A program made the translations under genes and the position numbers. Shown in pieces: positions 55,718-64,000 of a DNA stretch of 64,000 nt. The first letter of the stretch is position 1, and every line of letters begins with the position of its first letter. The stretch comes from Verrucomicrobiota bacterium (GTDB lineage Bacteria > Verrucomicrobiota > Verrucomicrobiia > Limisphaerales > UBA9464). The notes below the pieces were generated by a model. The model was not told the origin of the DNA. It ran no database searches and worked only from the letters and a program-made list of their open reading frames with translations. The stretch covers positions 62,001 to 126,000 of the forward strand of contig CANGKZ010000009.1 of the NCBI GenBank assembly GCA_947454705.1, written 5' to 3'.

Positions 55718-58700
55718 ATGGCCATTCACGTCGCCCTTCATCACAAGACGCGTTACACCTACGACCGCCCGGTCGGGCACTCGCCGCACGTGGTGCGGCT
55801 CCGTCCTGCCCCCCACTGCCGGACTCGCATCCTCAGCTACTCCCTGAAGGTCAAGCCGGCCGACCACTTCCTCAACTGGCAGCAGGACCCGTTCTCCAAC
55901 TGGAACGCGCGCCTGGTTTTCCCCAACAAATGCACCGAGCTGTGCATCGAAATTGATTTGGTGGCCGAGATGTCGGTGCTGAATCCGTTCGATTTCTTCA
56001 TCGAGGACGCCGCGACGGAGTTCCCTTTCGAATACGAGCCCACGCTGGCCCGCGATCTGGCTCCGTTCCGGGTGGTGTCGCCTTCGACGCCGAAATTCGC
56101 CGCCTACCTTGAAACGGTGAAGCGGGAGATTCTGGGGCATCCCGAGATCGCCACTGCGCACGTCCCGGCTTCCGAGCGTCCGACCGATCCGCATGCCGGC
56201 GGGCACCTTCCCGTGTCGGCTCCGCATCCGACGCCGGCCGCCGCACCGGCACCAAAAAAGATCCGCACCATCGACCTGCTGGTGGGATTGAATCAGCGGC
56301 TGCAGAAGGACATTGGATACACCATCCGTCTCGAGCCCGGCGTTCAAACGCCCGAGGAAACGCTCACCAAGCTCACCGGTTCATGCCGGGATTCCGGATG
56401 GCTGTTGGTTCAACTGCTGCGGTCGCTGGGTTTCGCGGCGCGGTTTGTTTCCGGATATTTGATTCAGCTCACTGCGGATCAGAAGTCCCTCGATGGCCCG
56501 AGCGGTACCGAGGTGGATTTCACCGACCTGCACGCGTGGTGCGAGGTGTTCCTGCCCGGCGCGGGTTGGATCGGATTTGATCCGACGTCGGGCCTGCTGG
56601 CGGGCGAAGGGCACATCCCGCTTTCGTGTACTCCGGAACCTTCCACGGCGGCTCCGGTCACCGGTGCGGTGGATGAGTGCAAGTCCGAGCTCGATCACGA
56701 AATGAGCGTCCGTCGCGTGTACGAGACGCCTCGTGTCACGCTTCCGTACACCGACGAGCAGTGGAAGAAGATCGATGCGGCGGGGCACCAGATCGATGCC
56801 GACCTGAACCGTCTCGACGTGCGCATGACCATGGGCGGCGAGCCGACCTTTGTGTCGATCGACGATCCGGACGGTCCGGAATGGAACTTCACCGCGGTGT
56901 CGTGGAAGAAGCGCGCATTGTCCGGCGCGTTGCTCAAACGCCTGAGAAAACATTTTGGCCCGGGCGCGCTGCTTCACTACGGGCAGGGCAAGTGGTACCC
57001 GGGCGAACCGTTGCCGCGTTACGCGCTGGCGGCGGTGTGGCGCAAGGACGGCATCCCGGTGTGGCACGACGACACACTGGTGGCGGATGAGTCCAAGAAT
57101 TACGGGCACGGACCCAAGGAAGCCCGGCTGCTTGCGGACGGACTCGCCCGCATGCTCGGGGTGGAGTCGGAGCATTTGCTGCCGGCCTACGAAGACGTGT
57201 TTTACTACACGTGGAAGGAGCGGCGTTTGCCGTCGAACGTGACGCCGGAGAATTCGCGTCTGAAGGACAAACAGGAGCGCGATCGTTTGGCGCGTTTGTT
57301 CCAGCAGGGGCTTGGCGATGTGGTGGGATACACGCTTCCGCTGCGGCGCAGCGGAATTGGCGAACAGCGCACGTGGCATTCGGGCGCATGGTTCTTGCGC
57401 GATGAAGAGGTCATGTGGCTGATCCCCGGGGATTCGCCGATGGGCCTTCGTTTGCCCATGGACTCCATTCCCTGGGTCGCGGAGAGCGAGTATCCGTGGA
57501 CGTTCCCGCCGGATCGTTTCCAATCGCTGCCGCCGTTGCCGAGCGAGTTTCCGTATCGCCCGTCGCCCGAGAGCACGGGACAACGCTTCGTCTCCGGACG
57601 TGGTGGCGATCGTTCGACCTCGTCGGCTTCGGATCCGCGTCAAGGCGGCACCTCGCCCGGTCCTCGCGCGCAAGCACTCGGCGGGGATCGCAAGAAGGGG
57701 ATCTCTGCGGATGCTGCGTTCGACGAGAATCCGTCGCTCCGTCCCACGGTTCAGCAGAGTGCGCCGTGGATCATTCGCACCGCGCTGTGTGTGGAACCGC
57801 GCGAGGGACGCCTGCACGTGTTCCTGCCGCCGGTGGAGACCACGGAGGATTATCTCGACCTGATTGCCGCCATCGAAGCCACGGCAGCGGAATTGAAGCT
57901 CCCAGTGGTGGTGGAAGGCGAAGCGCCGCCTCGCGATCCGCGACTGGAGCGTCTGGCGGTGACGCCTGATCCCGGCGTGATCGAGGTGAACCTGCATCCG
58001 AGCAAGACGTGGGAGCAGTTGGTGGATCGCACCACGATTCTGTACGAAGAGGCGCGTCAGACCCGCCTCGGCACGGAGAAGTTCATGCTGGATGGACGCC
58101 ACACCGGAACGGGCGGCGGCAATCACATCCTTATCGGCGCGGAAACTCCGGCGGACTCGCCGATCCTGCGTCGGCCCGACCTGCTGCGCTCGCTGATCTC
58201 GTACTGGCAGAATCATCCGTCGTTGAGCTGGTTGTTCAGCGGCATGTTCATCGGCCCCACGAGTCAGGCCCCGCGAGTGGACGAGGCGCGCAATGATTCC
58301 TTGTACGAGCTGGAGCTCGCCTTCCGTCAACTTCCGGCACCTGGCAAGTGGTCGCCGCCGTGGCTGGTGGACCGGCTGTTCCGCAACCTGCTGCTGGACT
58401 CCAGCGGCAACACGCATCGGGCGGAGTTCAGCATCGACAAGTTGTACTCCCCGGACAGCTCGACCGGTCGGTTGGGCTTGGTCGAAATGCGCGCCTTTGA
58501 AATGCCGCCGCACGCGCGCATGAGCCTGGCGCAGCACCTGTTGTTGCGCGGGTTGGTGTCGAAGTTCTGGCAGAAGCCGTACACCGGGGAACTGGTTCGC
58601 TGGGGCACGGACATCCATGATCGTTGGATGCTCCCGCACTTCTGCGAAAACGATTTCCGCGATGTGGTCGCGGATCTGCGCGAGACCGGCTATCCGTTCG

Positions 58701-59281
58701 AGTTCGACTGGTTCGCGCCGCACTTCGAATTCCGCTATCCCAAGATCGGCGATTTCGTTCAGCGCGATGTGAACGTGGAACTGCGTTTCGCGCTGGAGCC
58801 GTGGCACGTGCTCGGTGAAGAGCCGGCGGGCGGCGGAACCGTTCGCTACGTGGACAGTTCCTTGGAACGTCTTCAGGTGAAGGCCAAGGGCCTCGCCGGG
58901 GATCGGTACGCCATCACCTGCAACGGTCGTCATGTCCCGCTGCATCCGACCGGCACCAATGGAGAAGCCGTGGCCGGCGTGCGGTATCGCGCCTGGCAGC
59001 CGCCCAACTGCTTGCAGCCGACCATCGGTGTGCACGCGCCGTTGGTGTTCGATCTGTGGGATCGCTGGAACAAGCGGTCACTCGGTGGGTGCACCTACCA
59101 TGTGTCGCATCCGGGCGGTCGCAGCTACGACACCTTCCCGGTGAACAGCTACGAAGCGGAGAGCCGTCGATTGGGACGTTTCTTCGCACACGGCCACACG
59201 CAGAAGCAGTACCAGCCGCCGGAGGAAACGCGGAATCGGGAATTCCCGTTCACGCTCGACCTGCGTCAGCCGGCTCGCTGA
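55718..59281 (+). CDS. Transglutaminase-like domain fused to DUF2126
   Basis: A 1187-residue cytosolic-looking protein from the ATG at 55718 (MAIHVALHHKTRYTYDRPV), the standard start of the bacterial transglutaminase N-terminal domain. The papain-like core has the Cys in LTGSCRDSGWLLVQLLRS, the His in DLHAWCEVF and the Asp in GFDPTSG. DUF2126 begins near residue 380 (DVRMTMGGEPTFVSIDD) and continues through KWYPGEPLPRYALA and DGRHTGTGGGNHILIGA, ending PFTLDLRQPAR. DUF2126 has been proposed to be an amidoligase-like domain that acts with transglutaminase and alpha-E proteins in peptide tagging; no such partner genes are seen here. Confidence 0.93.
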   Translation: MAIHVALHHKTRYTYDRPVGHSPHVVRLRPAPHCRTRILSYSLKVKPADHFLNWQQDPFSNWNARLVFPNKCTELCIEIDLVAEMSVLNPFDFFIEDAATEFPFEYEPTLARDLAPFRVVSPSTPKFAAYLETVKREILGHPEIATAHVPASERPTDPHAGGHLPVSAPHPTPAAAPAPKKIRTIDLLVGLNQRLQKDIGYTIRLEPGVQTPEETLTKLTGSCRDSGWLLVQLLRSLGFAARFVSGYLIQLTADQKSLDGPSGTEVDFTDLHAWCEVFLPGAGWIGFDPTSGLLAGEGHIPLSCTPEPSTAAPVTGAVDECKSELDHEMSVRRVYETPRVTLPYTDEQWKKIDAAGHQIDADLNRLDVRMTMGGEPTFVSIDDPDGPEWNFTAVSWKKRALSGALLKRLRKHFGPGALLHYGQGKWYPGEPLPRYALAAVWRKDGIPVWHDDTLVADESKNYGHGPKEARLLADGLARMLGVESEHLLPAYEDVFYYTWKERRLPSNVTPENSRLKDKQERDRLARLFQQGLGDVVGYTLPLRRSGIGEQRTWHSGAWFLRDEEVMWLIPGDSPMGLRLPMDSIPWVAESEYPWTFPPDRFQSLPPLPSEFPYRPSPESTGQRFVSGRGGDRSTSSASDPRQGGTSPGPRAQALGGDRKKGISADAAFDENPSLRPTVQQSAPWIIRTALCVEPREGRLHVFLPPVETTEDYLDLIAAIEATAAELKLPVVVEGEAPPRDPRLERLAVTPDPGVIEVNLHPSKTWEQLVDRTTILYEEARQTRLGTEKFMLDGRHTGTGGGNHILIGAETPADSPILRRPDLLRSLISYWQNHPSLSWLFSGMFIGPTSQAPRVDEARNDSLYELELAFRQLPAPGKWSPPWLVDRLFRNLLLDSSGNTHRAEFSIDKLYSPDSSTGRLGLVEMRAFEMPPHARMSLAQHLLLRGLVSKFWQKPYTGELVRWGTDIHDRWMLPHFCENDFRDVVADLRETGYPFEFDWFAPHFEFRYPKIGDFVQRDVNVELRFALEPWHVLGEEPAGGGTVRYVDSSLERLQVKAKGLAGDRYAITCNGRHVPLHPTGTNGEAVAGVRYRAWQPPNCLQPTIGVHAPLVFDLWDRWNKRSLGGCTYHVSHPGGRSYDTFPVNSYEAESRRLGRFFAHGHTQKQYQPPEETRNREFPFTLDLRQPAR

Positions 59282-59303
59282 GCGGGGCAGGGTGTTTGCG
59301 ACA

Positions 59304-59350
59304 AACCCCCTCCAGTCGCCGGGATCCGGTGGCGGGAGGGGGTTGGTTTT
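59304..59350 (+). terminator. Intrinsic terminator after the transglutaminase-DUF2126 gene
   Basis: AACCCCCTCC (59304-59313) pairs with GGAGGGGGTT (59335-59344) around a partly self-complementary loop, followed by GGTTTTAT. It lies 23 bases after the stop. Confidence 0.8.
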
Positions 59351-59373
59351 ATGAGGGGGGGCCGAAGGTGGGG

Positions 59374-59405
59374 AAGATGCCGGATGCTGGATGCTGGATG
59401 TTGGC
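59374..59405. repeat. GATGCTGGATGCTGGAT dispersed tandem motif
   Basis: GATGCCGGATGCTGGATGCT and onward matches the start of the ~278-bp repeats (21327-21351, 23734-23751). Only the tandem part is present here, between the terminator and the phosphoglucomutase stop. Confidence 0.5.
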
Positions 59406-59438
59406 TAGTGGGAGCCGGTTTGCGTTGATCAGCGGTTC

Positions 59439-61079
59439 TTACTTCAACGCTTCGCTCACCAACGCCTGGGCTTCGGTGACGATCTGTTGCAGGTGTTGAT
59501 CGCCGCGGAAGCTTTCCGCGTAGAGCTTGTAGATGTTTTCAGTGCCGCTGGGACGGGCGGCAAACCAGCCGTTCTCGGCCACCACTTTCAGTCCACCAAT
59601 GCCCGCACCGTTGCCCGGGGCGGCGGTGAGTTTGGCGAGGATCGGTTCGCCGGCGAGGGTGGTGCCCTTCACCGCATCGGGGGAGAGCTTCTTGAGCTTG
59701 TTCTTCTGCTCCGGCGTCGCTGGCGCATCGAGTCGCGTGTAGCTCGGAGCCCCGTACTGCTGGGTGAGTTCGAGGTAATGCTGGCCGGGATCGCGTCCGG
59801 TCACGGCGGTGATTTCTGCGGCAAGGAGCCCGAGGATCACGCCGTCCTTGTCGGTGGTCCAGGCGGTGCCGTTGCGACGCAGGAAGCTTGCTCCCGCGCT
59901 CTCTTCGCCTCCGAAAACGCAGGTACCATCGAACAATCCCGGGGCAAACCACTTGAACCCAACCGGCACCTCCATCAATTGACGGCCCAGCCCGGCCACC
60001 ACGCGATCAATCATGCTGCTGCTGACCAGGGTCTTTCCCACCACCGCCGTCTTGGGCCAATCCGGCCGGTGGGTGAGGAGGTAGCGAATGGCCACGGCGA
60101 GGAAGTGGTTCGGGTTCATCAGCCCGACGCTGCGGGTGACGATGCCGTGGCGGTCGGCGTCGGGATCGTTGCCAAAGGCGATGTCGAACCGGTCCTTGAG
60201 CACGACCAGTCCGGCCATGGCGTACGGACTCGAACAGTCCATGCGGATTTTGCCGTCGTGATCGAGGGTCATGAATCCGAAGGTTGGATCCACTCCGTCG
60301 TTCACCAGCGTGAGGTTCAGTCCGTAGCGCTCGGCGATCGGTTTCCACAGCGGAAGCGAGGCGCCGCCGAGGGGATCAACTCCGATGCGGAGCCCGGCCT
60401 TGCGGATGGCGTCCATGTCGATGACGGATCCGAGATCCGCCACGTAGGCCGCAGTGAAATCGTGTCGAACCGTCGTGGCGGCGGCGCGGGCCTGCGCTGC
60501 GGAAACGCGCTTCACCTCGCGATTCCCACCGGCCAGCAATTCGTTGGCCCGCTTTTCGATCCAGCCGGTGACATCGGTATCGGCGGGGCCTCCGTTGGTG
60601 GGGTTGTATTTGAATCCGCCGTCCTGCGGCGGGTTGTGGGACGGCGTGATGATCAGGCCATCGGCCAGGCCCGTGGTTCGGCCGTGGTTGTAAGTGAGGA
60701 TGGCGTGGGAAACCACCGGAGTGGCGGTGGGACCGTTGTCTGCAGCGATGCGCGTTTCCACGCCGTGTGCGGCGAGGACTTCGAGCGCGGTTTGTTCGGC
60801 GACGGTGGAGGCAGCGTGGGTGTCGCGGCCCATGAACAGCGGTCCGCGATTTCCCTCGCGCAGGCGGAACTCGACGACGGCCTGGGTGATGGCGGCGATG
60901 TGGGCGTCGTTGAACGAACCCTCCAACGGGTTTCCGCGGTGCCCGCTGGTGCCGAAGGAAACGCGCTGGGTGGGATCGGCGAGATTGGGTTGGATCGTGG
61001 CGTAGGCCCGTTCGAGGGCGGCGACATCGATCAGCGATTCGCGGGGCGCGGGTTTTCCGGCAAGAGGATGCGTGGCCAT
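59439..61079 (-). CDS. pgm: Phosphoglucomutase (alpha-D-glucose phosphate-specific)
   Basis: A 546-residue enzyme interconverting glucose 1-phosphate and glucose 6-phosphate for glycogen and polysaccharide metabolism. Motifs in order: N-terminal [15 protein letters not shown], the catalytic phosphoserine loop [17 protein letters not shown], metal-binding [13 protein letters not shown], sugar-binding [13 protein letters not shown], and the phosphate-binding end [17 protein letters not shown]. Length and motif order match the E. coli Pgm subfamily rather than the phosphomannomutases. The gene is leftward and faces the terminator of the transglutaminase gene; upstream is a repeat-containing gap. 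Confidence 0.97.
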   Translation of the reverse strand: MATHPLAGKPAPRESLIDVAALERAYATIQPNLADPTQRVSFGTSGHRGNPLEGSFNDAHIAAITQAVVEFRLREGNRGPLFMGRDTHAASTVAEQTALEVLAAHGVETRIAADNGPTATPVVSHAILTYNHGRTTGLADGLIITPSHNPPQDGGFKYNPTNGGPADTDVTGWIEKRANELLAGGNREVKRVSAAQARAAATTVRHDFTAAYVADLGSVIDMDAIRKAGLRIGVDPLGGASLPLWKPIAERYGLNLTLVNDGVDPTFGFMTLDHDGKIRMDCSSPYAMAGLVVLKDRFDIAFGNDPDADRHGIVTRSVGLMNPNHFLAVAIRYLLTHRPDWPKTAVVGKTLVSSSMIDRVVAGLGRQLMEVPVGFKWFAPGLFDGTCVFGGEESAGASFLRRNGTAWTTDKDGVILGLLAAEITAVTGRDPGQHYLELTQQYGAPSYTRLDAPATPEQKNKLKKLSPDAVKGTTLAGEPILAKLTAAPGNGAGIGGLKVVAENGWFAARPSGTENIYKLYAESFRGDQHLQQIVTEAQALVSEALK

Positions 61080-61163
61080 TGGCGGGAGGCTAGCGCAGCA
61101 GGCGTCCGCGAGCCAAGCCGGGAGGAGGCGTCGGAAAATGATTAATTCGGAAGAGGAATTTCA

Positions 61164-61303
61164 AACCGCAGATGAACGCGGATGAACGCAGATGCAGAGG
61201 AACCGGAACTGGCTGATGCGCTTTTGATTCGTTCGCCCGCCGGGGGCAATTACTTTGGTTCCGCACCTTTGAATCAGAGTCCATCCGCGCTCACCTGCGG
61301 TGA
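61164..61303. repeat. ~140-bp element with AACCGC inverted ends
   Basis: AACCGCAGATGAACGCGGAT (from 61164) is inverted as ATCCGCGCTCACCTGCGGT (to about 61302), with a few mismatches. It lies between the phosphoglucomutase start and the AEC transporter stop. The outer AACCGC resembles the 210-bp element at 51745-51954. No gene is visible in 61080-61347. Confidence 0.5.
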
Positions 61304-61347
61304 TTTCCTCTCTCTACTGCCGCGGGTGTGTCAACGGATCGGCGCCA

Positions 61348-62301
61348 TCAGTGCGGCGCGATGGAGACCACCTTCATGCCAATCCGGAGCCAGAGCGGAA
61401 TGGTGAAAAAACCGACAAGCGAGGTGCCAATGACGACGCGAATCGAGGTCAGCGCGTCGCCTCCGTAGTGACGCGCGAGCACGATTGGAAACACGGCGGC
61501 CGGCATGGCGGCCTGGACGATCAGCACCTGCTTCAACTCGCGTGATGCGGGAATGAAATGCGCGAGAGTCAGCATCAGAATTGGGAGAAGTCCGAGTCGG
61601 AACACGCAGCTCCAAAGGATGGGGCGAAGTCCGAGATCCGCCCTCAATTCCCGCGAGGAATCGGCGAGGGTGGCTCCGATGAGCACGATGCCCAGGGGGA
61701 AACAGCAGGCGCCGAGCATGTGGGCGGTGGAAAGTGCGAACTTCGGAAGCCAGACATCGGCGTGCAGCGTGTTTAGCGCGAGGGCGCCGATGATGGCGAT
61801 GATCGGGGCCGTGATGAGTCGGCGCCAATTCCTCCAGCCGCCGTGGCCGAGCACGATGAGACACAACGTCCACATCGCGGTGTCCACGCCGAGGTTGTGA
61901 ACGAACAGCACGCCGGTGGTGTTGCCGGGAAAGAGTTGTTCAATGAGGGGCAGGGGAACGTAGCCGTAGTTCTGAATGCCGGTGACCGAGACGAAGGTGC
62001 GTTCCACCCGGTCGTTTCCGAACCCGAGCCGCTTGCGGACCATCCAGCAAATCGCCAAGCCGATGGCCACGCCGCCGAATCCGAGGACCGGCGGCAAGAG
62101 CAGATTCTCGGGGCGACGGAGCGCAGTGTTGCCGAGGACCTTGTCGAGGATCAGCGCCGGGGTGAGGACGTTGACGACCACCCGCATGAGGCTGGCGTCG
62201 GCCTCCTCGGTGAGCCATTCGACCTTGCGGAGAACGACGCCGATGAGCGCCAGGCAGAACACCGGCAGCACGGCTTGAAGCACCGTCAGGAACTCGCTCA
62301 C
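61348..62301 (-). CDS. AEC-family transporter (auxin efflux carrier-like permease)
   Basis: A 317-residue inner-membrane permease with about ten predicted helices in two halves. Characteristic sequences are QAVLPVFCLALIGVVLRKV at the start, VVNVLTPALILDKVL in helix 2, TGIQNYGYVPLPLIEQLF after helix 4 and AAMPAAVFPIVLARHYGGD near helix 9, matching the AEC/Mem_trans family. Bacterial members export or import malate, malonate and other small carboxylates; specificity is not evident. The start overlaps the stop of the upstream hypothetical by 4 bases, so the two are coupled. Confidence 0.92.
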   Translation of the reverse strand: MSEFLTVLQAVLPVFCLALIGVVLRKVEWLTEEADASLMRVVVNVLTPALILDKVLGNTALRRPENLLLPPVLGFGGVAIGLAICWMVRKRLGFGNDRVERTFVSVTGIQNYGYVPLPLIEQLFPGNTTGVLFVHNLGVDTAMWTLCLIVLGHGGWRNWRRLITAPIIAIIGALALNTLHADVWLPKFALSTAHMLGACCFPLGIVLIGATLADSSRELRADLGLRPILWSCVFRLGLLPILMLTLAHFIPASRELKQVLIVQAAMPAAVFPIVLARHYGGDALTSIRVVIGTSLVGFFTIPLWLRIGMKVVSIAPH

Positions 62302-62849
62302 GACAGGAGGTGATTCACCAGTTCCTCAAATTCGGCGTGCTGCACGCGTCGCAGCCACTGGGTCATGGCGCCTCCATGGGGAGCCTTGGCCACGGATTCC
62401 ACGGCATCGACGAAGGCAAACGGATCGAACGCACCCGGAAGGGTCAGGGCCTTGACGGATTCCACTTCCGCCGGCGTGCGTGCGAGTGAGGCCAGGCGAC
62501 GCCCCATCGCGAGATGCGCGGGATGCGCCACGAAGCGGCGGAACCAGTACTTCGCGTTCCAGTAGTCGGGTTCGCGTCGATGCAGGATGCCGTGGATCAA
62601 AGCCCCGTCGGTGTCCGACAGATCCTGAACCAGGTCGTGGGCCTCGTCGTGATGATCGTTGTACAGCAGTGCGGTGGCTCGAAGGCGGACGGCGCGACCG
62701 GACTCGATGCGCTGGTTGGCGAAGAACAGGGACAGATCCTCCTGGATCAGGGCAAGCGCCTTGACCTGCGTTCGCGGACCCTGACCGAGTTCGGGCGGTT
62801 CGGGGGTGGCGACGCAGGACCAAAAGGCATCGGATGCGGTGCGGCTCAT
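62298..62849 (-). CDS. Conserved hypothetical protein coupled to the AEC transporter
   Basis: A protein of about 183 residues (ATG at 62849; an ATG at 62870 or GTG at 62918 would lengthen it). No named domain was recognised. Conserved-looking features are HHDEAHDLVQDLSDTDGALI, with clustered His/Asp/Glu, then HGILHRREPDYWNAKYWFRR, where the HRRExDxxNAxYWFRR pattern is shared with uncharacterised proteins of bacteria and eukaryotes. There are no signal peptide or membrane segments. The 4-bp overlap with the AEC gene suggests joint expression, but no role can be assigned. Confidence 0.75.
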   Translation of the reverse strand: MSRTASDAFWSCVATPEPPELGQGPRTQVKALALIQEDLSLFFANQRIESGRAVRLRATALLYNDHHDEAHDLVQDLSDTDGALIHGILHRREPDYWNAKYWFRRFVAHPAHLAMGRRLASLARTPAEVESVKALTLPGAFDPFAFVDAVESVAKAPHGGAMTQWLRRVQHAEFEELVNHLLS

Positions 62850-62979
62850 TCGGTCGTTCGGGAGAAGCATCCGGGTCGGAATCCGGGGAGTCAATGCAGC
62901 GTGACCGCAAAGGCGCACCTCACTTTCTCAGGAATCCGCTTTGCGCCCCGCCCGCTTCCGCCTAGAAGAACCGTGTCCA

Positions 62980-63930
62980 ATGAATCGGGCTGTCAAACTC
63001 GTCCTGTATTTGCTGCTGGCCGTGGCTGCGGTGTTTTTCTTCAACCGCTTCCGCACGGCCTATTCCAAGGTCGAAGCCATGGGGCCCGCCGAGCTGCGGC
63101 AGGAGGTCGCCGGCACCAATGCTCCGACCGAAGTCGCATCGGCCGCGACCACCAATTCTGCTGCGATGTCGGCGTCCACCAATGCGGCGGCCGGAGTTGA
63201 AGCCGCAGCGTCTGCAGCCGCAGTCACGACTAACGCCACTCCCGCATCCGCCGCCTCCGGCAAACCCAAGGTGGAGAAGGCTTCCTCCGAGACTCCGGAG
63301 AAGAAGGATCCTTCGAAGCCGTTCGTGTTCCTTGGATTGTTCGTGCTCTGCCTTGCCGGTATCGGCGCGCTGGGCGCCTGGGATGTGGCCCAGTACTTCG
63401 GCAGCCGGGTCGAGCGCGAGCTGACCGCAGAGGATTTCGTTCTCCCCACTGATGCCGCCTACGAGGCCGCCGAGGAAGAATGGGCCAAGGGCAATCACCT
63501 CGACGCCATCAACCTGATGCGCGAGTACCTGAAGAAGAATCCCGTCGAACAGCACGTCGCGATTCGCATCGCCGAGATTTACGAGAAGGACCTCAACAAC
63601 TACCTCGCCGCCGTTCTTGAGCTCGAAGAAGTGCTGAAGCACAAGCTGCCCCGCGAGAAGTGGGGTTGGACCGCGATTCATCTGGCGAATCTCTACTCGG
63701 GCAAGTTGAACCAGACCTCCAAGGCCCTCGGGGTGCTGAAGCGGATTGTGGATCACTATCCCGACACCGCAGCGGCCAAGAAGGCGCGTCAGCGGCTCGG
63801 ACTCCCCGAACCCGAGGAGGCGCAAGCGAGCGCAGCTGCGGAGGAATCGGAACCGGCCGCAGAGGAATCCAAACCGCTGCCTCCGCCCGAGCCTTCGAAC
63901 CTCCCCAAGGGGTTCCGAACCAAGAAGTGA
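62980..63930 (+). CDS. Membrane-anchored TPR protein
   Basis: A 316-residue membrane protein. The ATG at 62980 starts a helix (AVKLVLYLLLAVAAVFFF). An Ala/Thr/Ser-rich, probably disordered loop (~35-105) precedes a second helix (FVFLGLFVLCLAGIGALGAWD, ~110-130). C-terminal TPR-like repeats follow (WAKGNHLDAINLMREYLKKNP, then VAIRIAEIYEKDLNNYLAAVLELEEVL), then an acidic, Pro-rich tail. TPRs suggest a scaffold for protein interactions on the cytoplasmic or periplasmic face; topology is unclear because both helices may be real. It is divergent from the conserved hypothetical gene. Confidence 0.82.
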   Translation: MNRAVKLVLYLLLAVAAVFFFNRFRTAYSKVEAMGPAELRQEVAGTNAPTEVASAATTNSAAMSASTNAAAGVEAAASAAAVTTNATPASAASGKPKVEKASSETPEKKDPSKPFVFLGLFVLCLAGIGALGAWDVAQYFGSRVERELTAEDFVLPTDAAYEAAEEEWAKGNHLDAINLMREYLKKNPVEQHVAIRIAEIYEKDLNNYLAAVLELEEVLKHKLPREKWGWTAIHLANLYSGKLNQTSKALGVLKRIVDHYPDTAAAKKARQRLGLPEPEEAQASAAAEESEPAAEESKPLPPPEPSNLPKGFRTKK

Positions 63931-64000
63931 AGTGCTTCCCGAGGTTGTCTCGACGTTGAAGCTGGGAACGGCGGTTGAACCTAGAAACGGCGGTTGAAGG

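Noticed and set aside
56381-59035. An 884-codon minus-strand frame opposite the transglutaminase-DUF2126 gene
   Set aside because: It is antisense to strongly conserved catalytic motifs, and its product is Arg/His-rich without a domain.

Overview
The window is a GC-rich bacterial chromosome segment, almost certainly from the Verrucomicrobiota and probably a Limisphaerales/Pedosphaera-like lineage. This is inferred from gene content, not from a marker gene. The pointers are a PVC-type putative haem-binding (c-type) dehydrogenase, a DUF1080 protein, a one-gene pseudopilin with a long C-terminal domain, a DUF4159-MoxR-DUF58-BatA-like cluster, a single-anchor b558 succinate dehydrogenase, and short palindromic interspersed elements between genes. 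No rRNA, tRNA, CRISPR array, prophage or transposase gene was seen.

Layout. 1-1.35 kb: 3' part of a bifunctional NAD(P)HX repair enzyme. 1.45-6.66 kb: two tandem secreted CAP-domain proteins sharing C-terminal modules. 6.8-10.4 kb: sdhCAB with a strong terminator. 10.6-14 kb: an outer-membrane barrel, a DUF1080 protein, a small lipoprotein and a pseudopilin. 14-19.2 kb: a complete ABC exporter (permease, ATPase, membrane-fusion protein, TolC-like channel) with an adjacent TetR regulator; matching TGAC-N5-GTCA-N5-TGA sites precede both the exporter operon and tetR. 19.2-21.3 kb: an arsenic operon (arsR, aquaporin, DUF6428, arsC) with no arsenite pump. 21.3-27 kb: an arylsulfotransferase flanked by ~278-bp direct repeats, an SGNH lipoprotein and a Tat-exported flavin amine oxidase.

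27.1-42.7 kb is the largest coherent system: eight co-directional genes, mostly coupled by 4-bp overlaps or almost no spacing. They encode a TPR/peptidase-MA protein, a DUF4159 protein, a MoxR ATPase, a DUF58 protein, a BatA-like VWA membrane protein, a 1451-residue membrane/coiled-coil protein with a Gly-Gln repeat, a second BatA-like protein with a degraded metal site, and a caspase/C13-like protein apparently lacking its catalytic cysteine. It looks like a MoxR-driven envelope complex of unknown function.

42.8-51.7 kb: a haem-binding dehydrogenase, a hydrolase, dCMP deaminase, a type II NADH dehydrogenase, a GMC oxidoreductase with its small Tat subunit, and a dienelactone-hydrolase-like enzyme. 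52-55.6 kb: a LytS-type histidine kinase without a visible response regulator, and a 5-oxoprolinase locus with subunits B and C fused. 55.7-64 kb: a transglutaminase-DUF2126 fusion, phosphoglucomutase, an AEC transporter overlapping a conserved hypothetical, and a membrane TPR protein. Several intergenic gaps hold interspersed repeats: two full 191-bp inverted-repeat elements, a 210-bp and a 140-bp palindrome-ended element, and two copies of a ~278-bp repeat.
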